DNA from: Membranipora membranacea
Lineage: Eukaryota; Bryozoa; Gymnolaemata; Cheilostomatida; Membraniporidae
Length of the DNA stretch: 64,000 nucleotides
Assembly (NCBI GenBank): GCA_914767715.1
Contig: OU612072.1
Span: 4,590,001-4,654,000 of the forward strand
Reading direction: 5' to 3'
Under the pieces are notes generated by a model. That model had not been told where the DNA came from and did not search any database. It was given only the letters and a program-made list of their open reading frames with translations. The position numbers and the translations under genes are program-made. Shown piece by piece: positions 12,373 through 23,229 of this stretch (positions within the stretch are counted from its first letter, which is position 1; each line of letters opens with the position of its first letter).

Positions 12373-12690
12373 TTAGCTATTAGTTTTGAACTTGTCCACC
12401 AGATCGATCCTGCATTTAGTTCTCAAGTCTGCATCACAAGGTGCAGCTCGCCTCATGCTCTTGCAAGTCATGATGAAAAGCGCAGACTTGGAGATTTTCT
12501 CATCAATGAAGATAACCCTCATGATGCCTTGCATTGTCAAATTGGGGTCCGAGATCGATTTATTTGCACCAATGTGTGTTGCTTTCTGAATCAATCTATC
12601 GCAAGTATCCCTTAACCTGAAGGAACAATTCACACGGAGGAGCAGGCAGATGGCGACCGTAGCCATAGTCAAATAAACATTTATGGTCAC
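12373..12690 (-). CDS. possible secreted small protein, single ORF
   Basis: This is a 105-codon frame on the minus strand. Residues 1 to about 22 (MTINVYLTMATVAICLLL, then RVNC) look like a signal peptide, followed by a basic, Cys-containing mature part with Cys near residues 30, 73, 82 and 89. There is no recognised domain, no clear TATA box and no poly(A) signal placed well enough to confirm it. It may be one exon of a longer gene or a chance frame. Confidence 0.3.
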   Translation of the reverse strand: MTINVYLTMATVAICLLLRVNCSFRLRDTCDRLIQKATHIGANKSISDPNLTMQGIMRVIFIDEKISKSALFIMTCKSMRRAAPCDADLRTKCRIDLVDKFKTNS

Positions 12691-12808
12691 TTGTTCATGT
12701 TGGGTTTAATAATGAAGAAAACATCGAAAGCAATGTAATGCATTTGATCATTTTCCTCTGATCATAATCAATGTTATTTGAAATGGTAATCATGGGTAAA
12801 TCACTTAA

Positions 12809-13451
12809 CAAAGTGACAAGAAGAAGCTACCCGTCTCGAAAACTGGTGCTTCTCCAACGACCTTCTTCTCAATGCCAAGAAAACGTAGGAGCTAGTATTC
12901 AGCAATGTAAGAGGTAACCCTCTGCCAGCACCGTCACTAATCATCAACAATACTAACATCTAAGTTGTGAACTCCTTCACCTATCTGGGCACAGTGTTAT
13001 TTAATAAACTAGTTTTTACACTTAATACCGAGAAGACCATCAAGATAGCTCGTACCAGAACTCACATACTTGCCGAACTCTTCCATCTAGGCATAAACAA
13101 GAAAATCATACAAATGTGTTACACATAATTTATAGAAAGTGTTATTAGCTACAATCTAGTGGTAGTCTTTAAGCATCTCAAATCAGACTCTCATCGAAAA
13201 CTAAAACATCTTATCAGTACTGCAGAATACCTAGCAGGCGGTCAATCTTTCACTAATACACAATACCTATATGCACATATACTGAAAACCAAGAGCCTGA
13301 GAATGGTTGCTGGCAACCATTCTGATCCAGTGCTATTTTTAATAACGCTTCCATCAGGCCGGTTTCAGGCAATAAAACAGCGAACTCAGCTACGCTCTAA
13401 CTGTTTTAGGGCCCACTCCGTCAGATATTTAAACACAGTTTTTCGTAAATA
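12809..13451 (+). pseudogene. decayed CR1-like LINE reverse transcriptase C-terminus
   Basis: Translation gives NWCFSNDLLLNAKKT, then VVNSFTYLGTVLFNKL, then FIESVISYN and finally LPSGRFQAIKQRTQLRSN. This matches, in order, the end of the reverse transcriptase, the thumb and the C-terminal tail of CR1/L2-type LINEs. At least three in-frame stops interrupt it. The 97-codon open piece at 13,159-13,452 is its last part and is not a host gene. Confidence 0.8.
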
Positions 13452-13923
13452 GATTTTTAAGTGTAATTTTTATTTACAATTTTATACCATATGTCGTTTT
13501 ATATCGTTTTATATCCATATATTTTTATATAACAATCAAACTGAGCTTATTTTTAGAGAATATTTGTAGAGAGCCCCACATAAACATTTTTATTTCACTT
13601 CCTGAGACAATACAATATATACATAATGTATACTGTAAGCATATTCTCATTTTCCCCAAATTTGTCCCTTGAATATCAAAATTGTACCATAGATATATTG
13701 GGTATTTTGACATAGCCCAGTGCAGGAACATGTCGTTTTATACAGCACCTGCAAAACTTTGTTGGTGGTGAGAGGTGTTGTGTCAGTTGTTTTGTTAAAA
13801 CCTCATACAAAACCACCCTTTAATTAAACAGTATCGCCCAATATCATAAGATCCGCTTGCTGCACTATCCCTGTTGCAGCAGTGTGAAGTCTGAAATTTA
13901 GTAGAGTAGCAATAATGACATAA

Positions 13924-14193
13924 AAGTGGTGCAGGATAGAGAAGACAGTCGAAAGCCCTGATACCAAAAACACCTACAGCCTACTGAAAAATAAACTATG
14001 CGTTCCTGCAAACAAGCGTACAAGAGCCATTTTGCCAAGACCTTCTCAGAGTCAAGCGACAGTCAAGTGTAGACAGGGTATCAGAGCTCTATCAAGAGGA
14101 AGAAAACCGAAAACTCAGGTAAAGATAGATAGAAAGCAGTTTATTGGTAAATTCGCCAAAGACAGTTTACAAATGTTTGAAAAGGCTCTGTGA
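13924..14193 (+). CDS. open frame, possible exon, unknown
   Basis: An 89-codon stretch has no stop between TAA at 13,921 and TGA at 14,191. It is Lys/Arg-rich (ANKRTRAILPRPSQSQ, SRGRKPKTQVK). A GTAAAG donor-like site at about 14,118 could end an exon. It has no ATG near the 5' end and no recognised family. It could be an internal exon or part of a transposon protein. Confidence 0.22.
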   Translation, partial: KWCRIEKTVESPDTKNTYSLLKNKLCVPANKRTRAILPRPSQSQATVKCRQGIRALSRGRKPKTQVKIDRKQFIGKFAKDSLQMFEKAL

Positions 14194-14648
14194 TTGTAAT
14201 GGCATATCATTTAAAACTTTGATACCCGTAGGTATAAATCTACATAAAAATCTTTCGGTATTAATTTTTGGCATCCTGTATGATTTCCTGCAAAAAGGGT
14301 AACACTGGTTTAAAAACATGGGTATCAAAATTTATAAGCTTGTTAGCAGTATTTTCAATCCTACTACACACTAAGGAGTCAGCATCAAAAATGTCAGAAT
14401 TCTCAAAAAACGGTGCAGATTTTCCCTATTACCCTGAGTGGCTGAAAAATACAATGACTCGATTTTATACATAAAAACGGGTATTATCAAAAGCACCCCT
14501 GACTGATGCTAGAGCTAGCACCATCCCTTGAAGTGAAGGTAACACCGAAATTTTCAATCGACAGTTTACTTCTATATTTGTAGAAAGTGACCCTCTACTC
14601 TCTCTTAACATCAACTGCAGACACAATAGTATGGTAAATTTAGCAATA

Positions 14649-14663
14649 GGGGGGGGGGGGGGG
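14649..14663 (+). repeat. G15 homopolymer
   Basis: A run of 15 guanines stands in otherwise AT-rich sequence. Its exact length should be treated as uncertain in any assembly. Confidence 0.9.
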
Positions 14664-14902
14664 TGTATTAATTCAGGGTATGCCATTTTCAGAGGGTAAT
14701 TCAGTTTTCAGAGAGCAGAAAATAGTTCACAGTAGCCAGTAATGTAATATCGAAGGTGGCGTTTTCTCTCACACACACACATGAGATGGAAGAGGAGGAG
14801 ATAAACATTTTGATTGAGGCTGTATTTTTGTGGCTACACTCAGAAGGGGCCGTAATGATCCATGCCTCCTTAGTACCGAACGATCTTCTGTAAAATATTG
14901 GT

Positions 14903-16503
14903 CGATATTCTGAACTCGAGAAAGTGACACCTGTCATCCTGGCTTCTCATTGGACGATTTTATTAAAATCCTGGCTATTCATTGGATAATATTCTGAATT
15001 CGAAAAAGTGACACCTGTCATCCTGGCTTCTCATTGGACGATTTTATTAAAATCCTGGATTCCCATTGGACGATATTCTGAATTCGAAAAAGTCACACTT
15101 GCCATCCTGGCATCTATTTGGATGATTTTATAAAAATCCTTTCTTCTCATTGGACAATATTCTGAAGTCGAGAAAGTGACACCTGTCATCCTGGCTTCTC
15201 ATTGTATGATATTCTGATTTCGAAAACGTGACACCTGTAACCCTAACTCCTCATTCGAAGATATTCGCAAGTCGAAAGAGTGACACCTGCCATCCTGGCT
15301 ATTCACTTGAGGATATTCTGAAAACGAAAATGTGATACTTGGCACCCTGGGTTCTCATTGGACGATTTTATTCAAATCCTTGGTCCTTTTTGGATGATAC
15401 TCTGATGTCGAAAAAGTGAAACCTGTCACCCTAACTGCTCATTGGATGACATTCTGAAGTCGGAAAGTGACACCTGCCATCCTGGCTATTCATTTGACAA
15501 TATTCTGAAGTCGAAAAAGTGACACCTGTCACCCCGGCTTCTCATTGGATGATTTTATTAAAATCCTTTCTTCACATTGGACAATATTCTGAAGTCGAGA
15601 AAGTGACACCTGTCATCCTGGGTTCTCATTGGACGAATTTATTAAAATCCTTGCTTTATATTGGACAAAATTCTGAGGTCCAAAAAGTGACAACTGCTAT
15701 CCTGGCTTCTCATTGGTCCAAAATCTGAAGTCAAAAAGTGACACCTGCCATCCTTGATCTTCATTGGTAAAAATCTGAAATCGAAAAAGTGACACCTGCC
15801 ATCCTGGCTTCCCATAAGTCGAAAATCTGAAGTTGAAAAAAGGGACACCTGACATTCAGGCTCCTCAATGGTCCAAAATCTGAAGTCAAAACGGAACCCT
15901 GCCATCCTGGTTCTTCATTGGTAAAAAATCTGAAATGGAAAAAGTGACACCTGCCATCCTGGCTTCCCATAAGTCGAAAATCTGAAGTCGAAAAAAGGGA
16001 CACCTGACATCCAGGCTCCTCAATGGTCCAAAATCTGAAGTCAAAACGTGACCCCTGCCATCCTTGTTCTTCATTGGTAAAAAATCTGAAATCGAAAAAA
16101 TGACACCTGCCATCCTGGCTCCTCTTTGGTCATAGATATGAAGTAAAAAAGTGACACCTGTCACCCCAGCTCCTTATTTGTCCAAAATCTGAGGATGCAA
16201 AAGTGACACCTGCCATTCTGGCTCCTCATAGGTCCAATATCTGGCGTCGAAAAAGTGACATCTGCCATCCTGGCTCCTCATTGGTCAAAAATGTGAAGTC
16301 CAAAAAGTGACACCTGCCATCCTGGCTTCTCATTGGTCAAAAATCTGAAATAAAAAAAGTGACACCTGTCACCCCAGCTCCTCATTTGACCAAAGTCTGA
16401 GGACGAAAAAGTGACACCTGCCATCCTAATTTCTCATTGGACGATATTCTTAAGTCGAGAAAGTGACACCTGTCATCATTTCTTCTCATTGGACGAATTT
16501 ATT
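14903..16503. repeat. minisatellite, about 1.6 kb
   Basis: The core AAAAGTGACACCTGCCATCC, followed by TGGCTTCTCATTGG, repeats more than 25 times. In the left half, units alternate between about 55 bp and about 84 bp, with the long form carrying an extra ATTTTATTAAAATCCT block. In the right half, units are about 52-57 bp. Open frames inside it on both strands simply reflect the repetition. There are scattered point differences between units, so the array is not freshly amplified. Confidence 0.95.
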
Positions 16504-16884
16504 ATTTCAATCTCCATTTTTTAGGCTGCAAGCAGGAATTAATTGTGTGTCTATTGATGTTATACTCAATCAAGGATGTTATTCTTTGATGATTTCCCGG
16601 AAACCACAAATGAGTGAAAGGTTGCTTTTCTAATAATGGATCAGTGAATAAGACGACTGATTATTTTCATATGATGATGCAACCATAAAAATTAATAGCA
16701 ACTTTTTCCTCAAAATTTGAATTAGTTGCTACGACAAATTTTTTCAACTAATATAAAGATTCAATTTTGCTTCACATGTTGTGATATTGAAAAATTGCAC
16801 ACAAATGCCAAAACACTAAACCCACTTTATACATACTGCCCTGTTTAAATTTAAATTCAAAGGTTAGTATTTGTCTCTTGTAGA

Positions 16885-16978
16885 CCGATGTGAAGAAGCT
16901 TCAGCAGCTGGCCAGGGAGCTTATAAAGACTCATCCCGATATCGGTGTGGTTTCAGAAGCTGATGAACTTTACTATTA
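16885..16978 (+). CDS. possible terminal exon of an unknown gene
   Basis: After a good acceptor (TTTGTCTCTTGTAG) the frame reads TDVKKLQQLARELIK, then THPDIGVVSEADELYY and a stop. It has the look of coding sequence, with amphipathic helix spacing, but no upstream exon was linked to it and no family was recognised. Confidence 0.25.
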
Positions 16979-17267
16979 GCCTCCGGAGTGTAACTGTATG
17001 ACACTCATAACAGTGACAACATATCAAATGGACATGATGATGTACTTTAGCGATATATTATGTTACACGCAATCCTTCAGGCTTTTTGATCATACTGGCC
17101 AGCATGATCTTTTTGGTTTTTGACAACATTACAGGTGTTTTTTGAAATGAGACAGTATTCCAAATCTTCAATGTCTATGATTTGGAATGTTGTACTGTAA
17201 TTCTTGTGGTCTTCTTTACCAGCGGTACAAATTCTGTAATTGATCATTCAGAGAAATAGTTAAACAA

Positions 17268-17855
17268 AGGGCCGTTATTTCAAATTATGAAAATACTAAA
17301 TTCGTTAAACTCCTGGCTAAACTGAAAGACCCAGGCATCCCGATAGCCAATTGTGTAGGCCAGGCCTATGATGGGTTATCTAATATGTCTGGTGATAGCC
17401 CGGTGTTGCTGCCATCATCAAGAAAGAGAACTCCCGAGCCAACTACGCTCATTGCAAGTCACACCGACTAAATCTAGCTCTGATGAAACCGTGCAAGAGT
17501 ATACAGCCAATCAGTGAGTAACTAGAAAATAATTTATATCAATCACATGTTTTGCTGGATATTTCGTGTGCCTCCAATTGCATCACCCCAGCCTGGTATT
17601 AGAGTTGATTGTTTTTTATTTAATTTTGTGCCTAGCCATCATTGGCAGGTACTGTCTTGTATGAAATGTCGTTGAATAATACTAGGAAAATTTGCACTTG
17701 ATAGGCGACATGATGAATACACAAGCGGTCCTGTGTTCGATCTTCTCGGATAGTCCAAAGAGACAAGCCAAGCTGACACATACGATCGAATTGACATCAG
17801 AAACCACTGCTAAGAAGAAACTATGCTCACTCTTAAAGACAAGATGGGTCGAACG
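17268..17855 (+). pseudogene. hAT-superfamily transposase fragment (ZMYM6/DUF4371-like)
   Basis: Exon-like piece 1 (to 17,513, GTGAGT donor) reads IPIANCVGQAYDGLSNMSGD. After a frameshift it continues with GVAAIIKKENSRANYAHCKS, then HRLNLALMK. This is the G-[YF]-DGA-NMSG...HC..H.LNL signature of hAT transposases. Piece 2 (17,705-17,855) reads FSDSPKRQAKLTHTIE, then LLKTRWVER and a GTAACT donor, the next conserved block. Both ends of the protein (BED finger, dimerisation domain) are missing. It could once have mobilised elements like the one at 2306-3223, but nothing here shows that. Confidence 0.8.
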
Positions 17856-18100
17856 GTAACTATTTAGGCCATCCTAAAATAGGTAAAACTGAAGGTAATA
17901 CTAAAGGTAATACTGAACTGAACAGATCCCACCAATTTTTTGTTGGTGTGAGGTTGAGCCATTGTGTTGAAATTGTATGGACCTTTATTGTATCATGAGA
18001 CAAATAAAAAGATTCCTGCTGTTTAAAAAGAGGAGGAGAATTGACAAACAGCATGAAAATGAAAGACCAGTAATCCACAAACTTCACTTGTTTTAGATAC

Positions 18101-18283
18101 ACTGCTCAAATTCAAATTTCCCAACCAAAATGATTAGTTCATATTATGAAGCTTCGAGATAATGATTAGATAGTTCTTCCTATGACAAGTTAGTGCTCAA
18201 ATAGGAAGAACTATCTAATCATTATCTCGAAGGTTCATAATATGAACTAATCATTTTGGTTAGGAAATTTGAATTTGAGCAGT
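18101..18283. mobile_element. hairpin MITE with 83-bp arms
   Basis: The arms 18,101-18,183 and 18,201-18,283 are reverse complements with only one or two mismatches around a 17-bp loop. The tips read ACTGCTCAAATTCAAATTTC. There is no coding content. The high arm identity suggests recent origin or gene conversion within the hairpin. Confidence 0.9.
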
Positions 18284-18290
18284 AACCTAT

Positions 18291-18463
18291 CAGCAGACAC
18301 TTGTAATCTCAGCCTTTGTATCATTCCACACATTTTATACTAGCGTTGAATACTGTGTGCTGTAGTCATGCCTTGGACTACCAGTTACTTTATATTTTCT
18401 TTATCTCACTCCAGCAGACACTTGTAATCTCAGCCTTTGTATCATTCCACACAGTTTTACTAG
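18291..18463 (+). repeat. direct repeat pair, about 52 bp, spaced 121 bp
   Basis: CAGCAGACACTTGTAATCTC and the following 32 bases occur at 18,291-18,343 and again at 18,412-18,463 with two small differences. The first copy starts right after the hairpin MITE. Confidence 0.85.
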
Positions 18464-18596
18464 TGTAGGCCAATTTAGCGGCCCACACCTATCTTATTTT
18501 GCGGGGTTTGTTGTTGTAGTTTGGCAATACAACTTTATCCTTGTTATCAACACCCGTCATACTACCATGGCAAACATCTTATATTTGTCAAAAGCT

Positions 18597-18713
18597 TCGA
18601 CGGCCGGGGCTCCGCCCCAGAACCTGTTGGGGGGGATTACAGCGCCCCCCAAACACCCTTACTGATTTTGCTCGGGCGCTACGCGCCCTCGGACGGCAGC
18701 TACGCGGCCGTTA
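18597..18713. other. GC-rich island of short palindromes
   Basis: About 115 bp at roughly 65-70% G+C stands in DNA otherwise near 35%. It contains nested palindromes: GGGGCTCCGCCCC (18,606-18,618), GGGCGCTACGCGCCC (18,674-18,688), and a G7/C6 stem around 18,628-18,651. It has no gene. Its composition is unlike everything around it. Confidence 0.85.
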
Positions 18714-19154
18714 GATTGGCTCACAAAATAGTGATGGGTTAAATTTTTTTTTAGAATATACACCCATGACAATTATGATCAATGACAAGATAAGCTAAGA
18801 TTTATCACAAAGATTCTGCCGGAAGATGAGGAAATGAACTATCAGCAGATGCTTATACCATTCACCCTTTGTCACTTCTGAGATACCAGATACCAATTAT
18901 AGATATTTTATTTGACACCCTATTGTGTCATCTTTCAACAAAGCAAAATATAGGAGGGTTATTTATCTCTGAAATCTTCAGGTAACAGATGATTCGTAAG
19001 ATTCTCAGACAATACTAGGAAATCGGTGCCAAACCACAAACATTTAATTATATGTTATAAGTATTTTATAAGATGTGCCAATATGCCATCAACACTAATA
19101 TAATACCGAAAACTGATTTAGCCCACGCATGAGGAACCTGATCGATTCCCTGTC

Positions 19155-19382
19155 AAAATACCATGGTCAAAATGCCAAATGCGAAATGTCGTTGTCATAA
19201 TGCCATGGCCATAATGCCATAGGTCATAACACCACTGCACACTATACCAATGCCAAAATTCCAGTTGTACAAAACGCCAGTTGTGTCAATATACCAGTGG
19301 ATATAACGCCGGATTGGTAATAATACCATTTGGGATAAAATGCCGTATCCCTAAATACCATTGCCATAATGCCTAATATGTA
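19155..19382 (+). repeat. degenerate short-period repeat (ATAATGCCA-type)
   Basis: At least 14 variants of ATAATGCCAT/AAATGCCA are spaced about 13-17 bp apart. Later units drift to ATATACCAG or ATAACGCC. It lies in the loop of the foldback element. Confidence 0.75.
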
Positions 19383-20108
19383 ACCAAAGTACATCAAACC
19401 ATGCTGTATTTTTTGGGTAGTATTTTAACAGGTAGTTCAGCTGGTAAGAGCCATCTCCTTCACTCCAAGTTTCTATGTTTGAGTTTTGATGTTCTCTGGG
19501 GTTTGTTGGGCCACATTTGTATTGAAGGCTAGTGTTTTTCGCAGATATTGCAGCCAAATATTGCGCCGCCAACTCTGCGGGATATGGAAAATTAATTGGC
19601 TCTCTAAATTTGACCAACTTTATGTCTTGGCTTGAATGGTTTTGACCGGTCTTGACTCGGATGCTGTTACTTGCCTCATGTAGGCTAGGATGATTGAACA
19701 AAGTGCTTGAAAATTCTGTTCATGAGCTCATGAGTATGCAGTTCAGCATGAAAATACAATATTTTACAGCGCCAAGACACTGAAAAAGTGACACATTTGA
19801 TTTAACCTACAATCCTAATGATTGGATACTTTTTTATATTTTGTATATAGCTTTCAACATGAGATATTATATCAGCCTCAATCCCATCATAAAAAAACAT
19901 GTTTGAATAGTTTCTGTTCTCCACTCAATGTCAAATGTGAAATCAAACGGAAAAAGTGGGGTTTTTGACCACAAAGTTAGAGACAACACCTTGGCTTGAC
20001 CAAAGTTGGACAGCCACTAGAATTCTCATGACCATGTTGTTATCAGAGTATAATCTAGCGTCCTGTACACCAACCTGCATGTCACAACACTGTTAGGTTA
20101 TGTTGTGG

Positions 20109-20148
20109 CCATAGATTTAAAAAACAGTACTGTTTTTTAAATCTATGG
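20109..20148. repeat. perfect 40-bp palindrome
   Basis: CCATAGATTTAAAAAACAGT is followed immediately by its exact reverse complement, with no spacer. It lies just inside the right arm of the foldback element. Confidence 0.95.
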
Positions 20149-20251
20149 TATTTAAACAGGGAATCGATCATGCGTGGGCTATATCAGTTTTCGGTATTAT
20201 GTTAGTGTCGATGGCATATTGGCACATCTTATAAAATACTTATAAAATATA

Positions 20252-21086
20252 ATTAAATTTTTGTGGTTTGGCACCAATTTCCTAGTATCGTCTTTGAATC
20301 TTATGAAACATCTTTGACCTGAAGATTTCAGATATTAATAACCCTCCTATATTTTGCTTTGTTGAAAGATGACACAATAGGGTGTCAAATAAAATATCTA
20401 TAATTGATATATGGTATTTCAGAAGTGACAATGGGTGAATGGTATAAGCATCTGCTGAAAGTTCATTTCCTCATCTTCCGCCAGAATCTTTGTGGTTATC
20501 TTAGCTTATCTTGTCATTGATCATAATTGTTATTGGTATCACGCCATTAAAACAAGTGATGAAATTTGACATCAATCTCCTTGGATTGTCTTTGAATGTT
20601 GCAAAAGAGGAAACATTTTTGACCTAGCTGTGACCTGAAAATTTCAGAAATCAAAATGCCTTCTATATTTGCCAGTGTCATCAATTAGCGAAACGATAAC
20701 CCAATAAGATGTCAAATAAAATTTTATAGTTGTGATAAATGAGTCGTCCATCAAAAGGTTCTTTTTGTTTCATCGCATTTAAAAACTTGACAATACAGAT
20801 GCATCAATTACCATGGCATAAAATATTTCACAAGATTGACAATTTTTTAGGCTAGAGGAACCATTGTTGATTTTCCCCAACCCTATTTCAGCAAAAAATT
20901 CACGATTGATCCTTATTTTTTCGTCATTACATATTGCTATTTTGTAAAATGCCACCAAACAAAAGTAATAATTCTGACACAAAAATTTCGTAGTATCGTC
21001 TGCAAATGTAACAAAATATCTGTGAATTAGCTGTGACTTACAAATTCCAGAACTCCATAAGCAGTTGGCCTTTTATTTATCTTTGA
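20252..21086 (+). repeat. repeated 120-bp module, three diverged copies
   Basis: Copies at about 20,252-20,372, 20,559-20,682 and 20,974-21,086 share the order GACACCAAT-TCCTAGTATCGTC, ATCTGTGACCT-GCTGTGAC, TTTCAGAAAT and CTATATTT. The same module occurs in both orientations at 52.88-53.6 kb, so it is the building block of the foldback family. Confidence 0.65.
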
Positions 21087-22506
21087 ATACAGATTTCAGG
21101 GTTCATAGTTACATTAGGCTTCCTAGTTCAAGTTACAAACTGGGCTGGTTAATGCGCGGTTTTTGTCTCACCAAGACCTGCGTGTTATGAACATGATCTG
21201 TGTTTTTGATTGATTGCTGAAAATTTATATAGTAAACTATTGCTTATTATTAGCTGATGGAGATTGATTGGTGCCTTATAATAATAAGCTTAGTTGGAAG
21301 CAAACCTCTTGTAGAAAAGAGTGATACACCATTACCAAATGGAGATACTTTAAACAGGAATTTGATTATTCTGGAAGCAAATGTACAACCAACCTATCGA
21401 AGAACAGACAAACATATCAGAACTTATGTCCATTTTCAAGATTGCAACATTTTATAAATCATAGACCAACATAACTTTGTAATATTTAAACGGTAATTTG
21501 GGAATTATAAAAGCAACCTCAAATACTCTTGCAAGTCAGATATAGATTGAACCGAAATAAACTGGTTTTATCTCATTATTTATTTATCTGTGGCCACTAT
21601 TAAGTTAGGCTTTGCAATGCTAGAAAAGAGTGTATCATCCAACAATCCATAGACATAGTGGTACCAAGTACGTAGTAAATTGAATAAATTGATGAGTGTG
21701 TTTGACTGATTCATTTCATCATAACCATTCCTGACAGCAGCTGAGATGATGTTGATGTGAATACAAGATTCTAATTGCAATTAATTCACAGAGCAACCTT
21801 AGCTAGACTTGTACTTGTTATTGTAATCATACAATATATATCTCTAGCCTAGGCTATAATAACATCAAACATAATAAGAGTCACAGTGAGTGAGTGAGTG
21901 AGTACCATCATCAGACTCAGTTGCCAGCAAGGAAGTAATGCCATACATCATGATCATGATATTTGTGTGACAGGCATTCATACTAGAATAGAGTAGAAGC
22001 AGTACAGTTGTTATCATCATGGTGACGATGATGATTGACTATTAACATTTCATTGCAATTTTCCCAACAGTATTAACTTCCCAGAATATTTTATAGAATA
22101 TAAAAACATCTATCAATTCAATTAGTATTATTCATATATTGAAGGTTCGATGGTATTTTTGCATACAATATTCACCAAGGAGTAACTCCTAGTTGTATAT
22201 TCACAATAAATCTTAATATATAAATTCACCTGAGAATGCTAGTGCCTGGGCAATCAGTCAGTAATAATCCAAAACAAAACAAGTATTTTCGTGACAAAAA
22301 TTGCTTTGCAGTGAATACTAAACATGTTGACCAATTGGGCCAGTGTACCAGATTACTGGTTTGCACAACATACTGTTTATCATTCTAAGTAAATTTGTAC
22401 TCCAGGGCGCCACTGTGAATCATTTGAGCAACTTAGGCGTATTGGGTCCTCCAGAGTGGTGCTCTCTCACAAACTGTAATTCATCCCAAGAGGACAGGCT
22501 CATTGC
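21087..22506. other. intergenic, nothing recognised
   Basis: There are a few short open frames without family resemblance, and a tiny GTGA tract at about 21,885-21,903. No gene is supported. Confidence 0.5.
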
Positions 22507-22905
22507 AAATTGGAGATCATGAATATTATCAAAATATTAATGGTTCTAACTATGATAATGCCTGTGTTGTTATTAAGACTATGCTTGTCAATACAGGCTA
22601 CACCCACACCTGCTGCAAAAAGTCACAGGGAACTGGAGGAGTTGAAACTAGAGGGATTGAGGTGAGAGGGTTTGTGTTCCAGGCAACTAAAACTTGCAAG
22701 CAGGTATTTTGCCCATGTCCGTCATCCACCACCCAACATCTATAGCATTCTGAAAAACTCATTCAACTGTTCATCTCGCGCAACAGCTCTCAATTGCCAA
22801 TCAAACTATTCAAAAATAATGAAGAGTGTAGTACCCACTTCCCTGAAATTTTGTGGTATTTCTACGTATCCCTGTGGCCGTCTAGTTATATTATAATTTC
22901 ACAGT
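22507..22905 (+). repeat. dispersed repeat, copy B
   Basis: It is the inverted partner of 9873-10266. Two overlapping open frames cross it (22,503-22,745 and 22,672-22,896). The second is nearly the same peptide as in copy A, but DNA-level conservation alone could explain this. It lies downstream of where the lipoxygenase relic breaks off. Confidence 0.75.
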
Positions 22906-23217
22906 GACCCCACCAGTCTCAGACAGTTGGGAATGGTTGACATAAAGCAATAATGATCCGTCAGTTGCGCCGAGGCAAAGCCAATGCACACACATTATAC
23001 AAATACAAGACCCAGCCTACATAGGCTGTAGTTGTAGTAAAGAGAGGGGGCATTTCCTTACAATGTAAAGTATGCAGGCCTACATGTAGCCATAGTAGAT
23101 TAGCAATAACAGTTCTAGACAATTAGTTGCACAAGAGTTGCCCACCTAAACATGCCACCACCAACAAACAACAAAGCGAGGAGTAAGGAGTTAACTCCTT
23201 GGACTTGTATGAGCCTT

Positions 23218-23229
23218 CCCCCCCCCCCC
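23218..23229 (+). repeat. C12 homopolymer
   Basis: A run of 12 cytosines. No other structure of note is seen at 22,906-23,970; no lipoxygenase exon was found there. Confidence 0.85.

Larger units (their letters stand above)
18764..20532. mobile_element. long foldback element
   Basis: The left arm 18,764 to about 19,153 and right arm about 20,156-20,532 are inverted copies at roughly 90% identity. Matching landmarks in both include GATGAGGAAATGAACT, the TTTGACACCCTATTGTGTCA block, GCAAAATATAGGAGGGTTAT and AGCCCACGCATG. The 1-kb loop holds a degenerate ATAATGCC minisatellite, a 116-codon minus-strand frame (19,351-19,701) with no recognised relative, and a 40-bp perfect palindrome. Partial copies of the arm sequence recur just downstream and at 52.9-53.6 kb. 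Confidence 0.85.

Noticed and set aside
15519-16164. Open frames with repeating protein sequence on both strands
   Set aside because: They are translations of the minisatellite in several frames; no start context, splice site or family.
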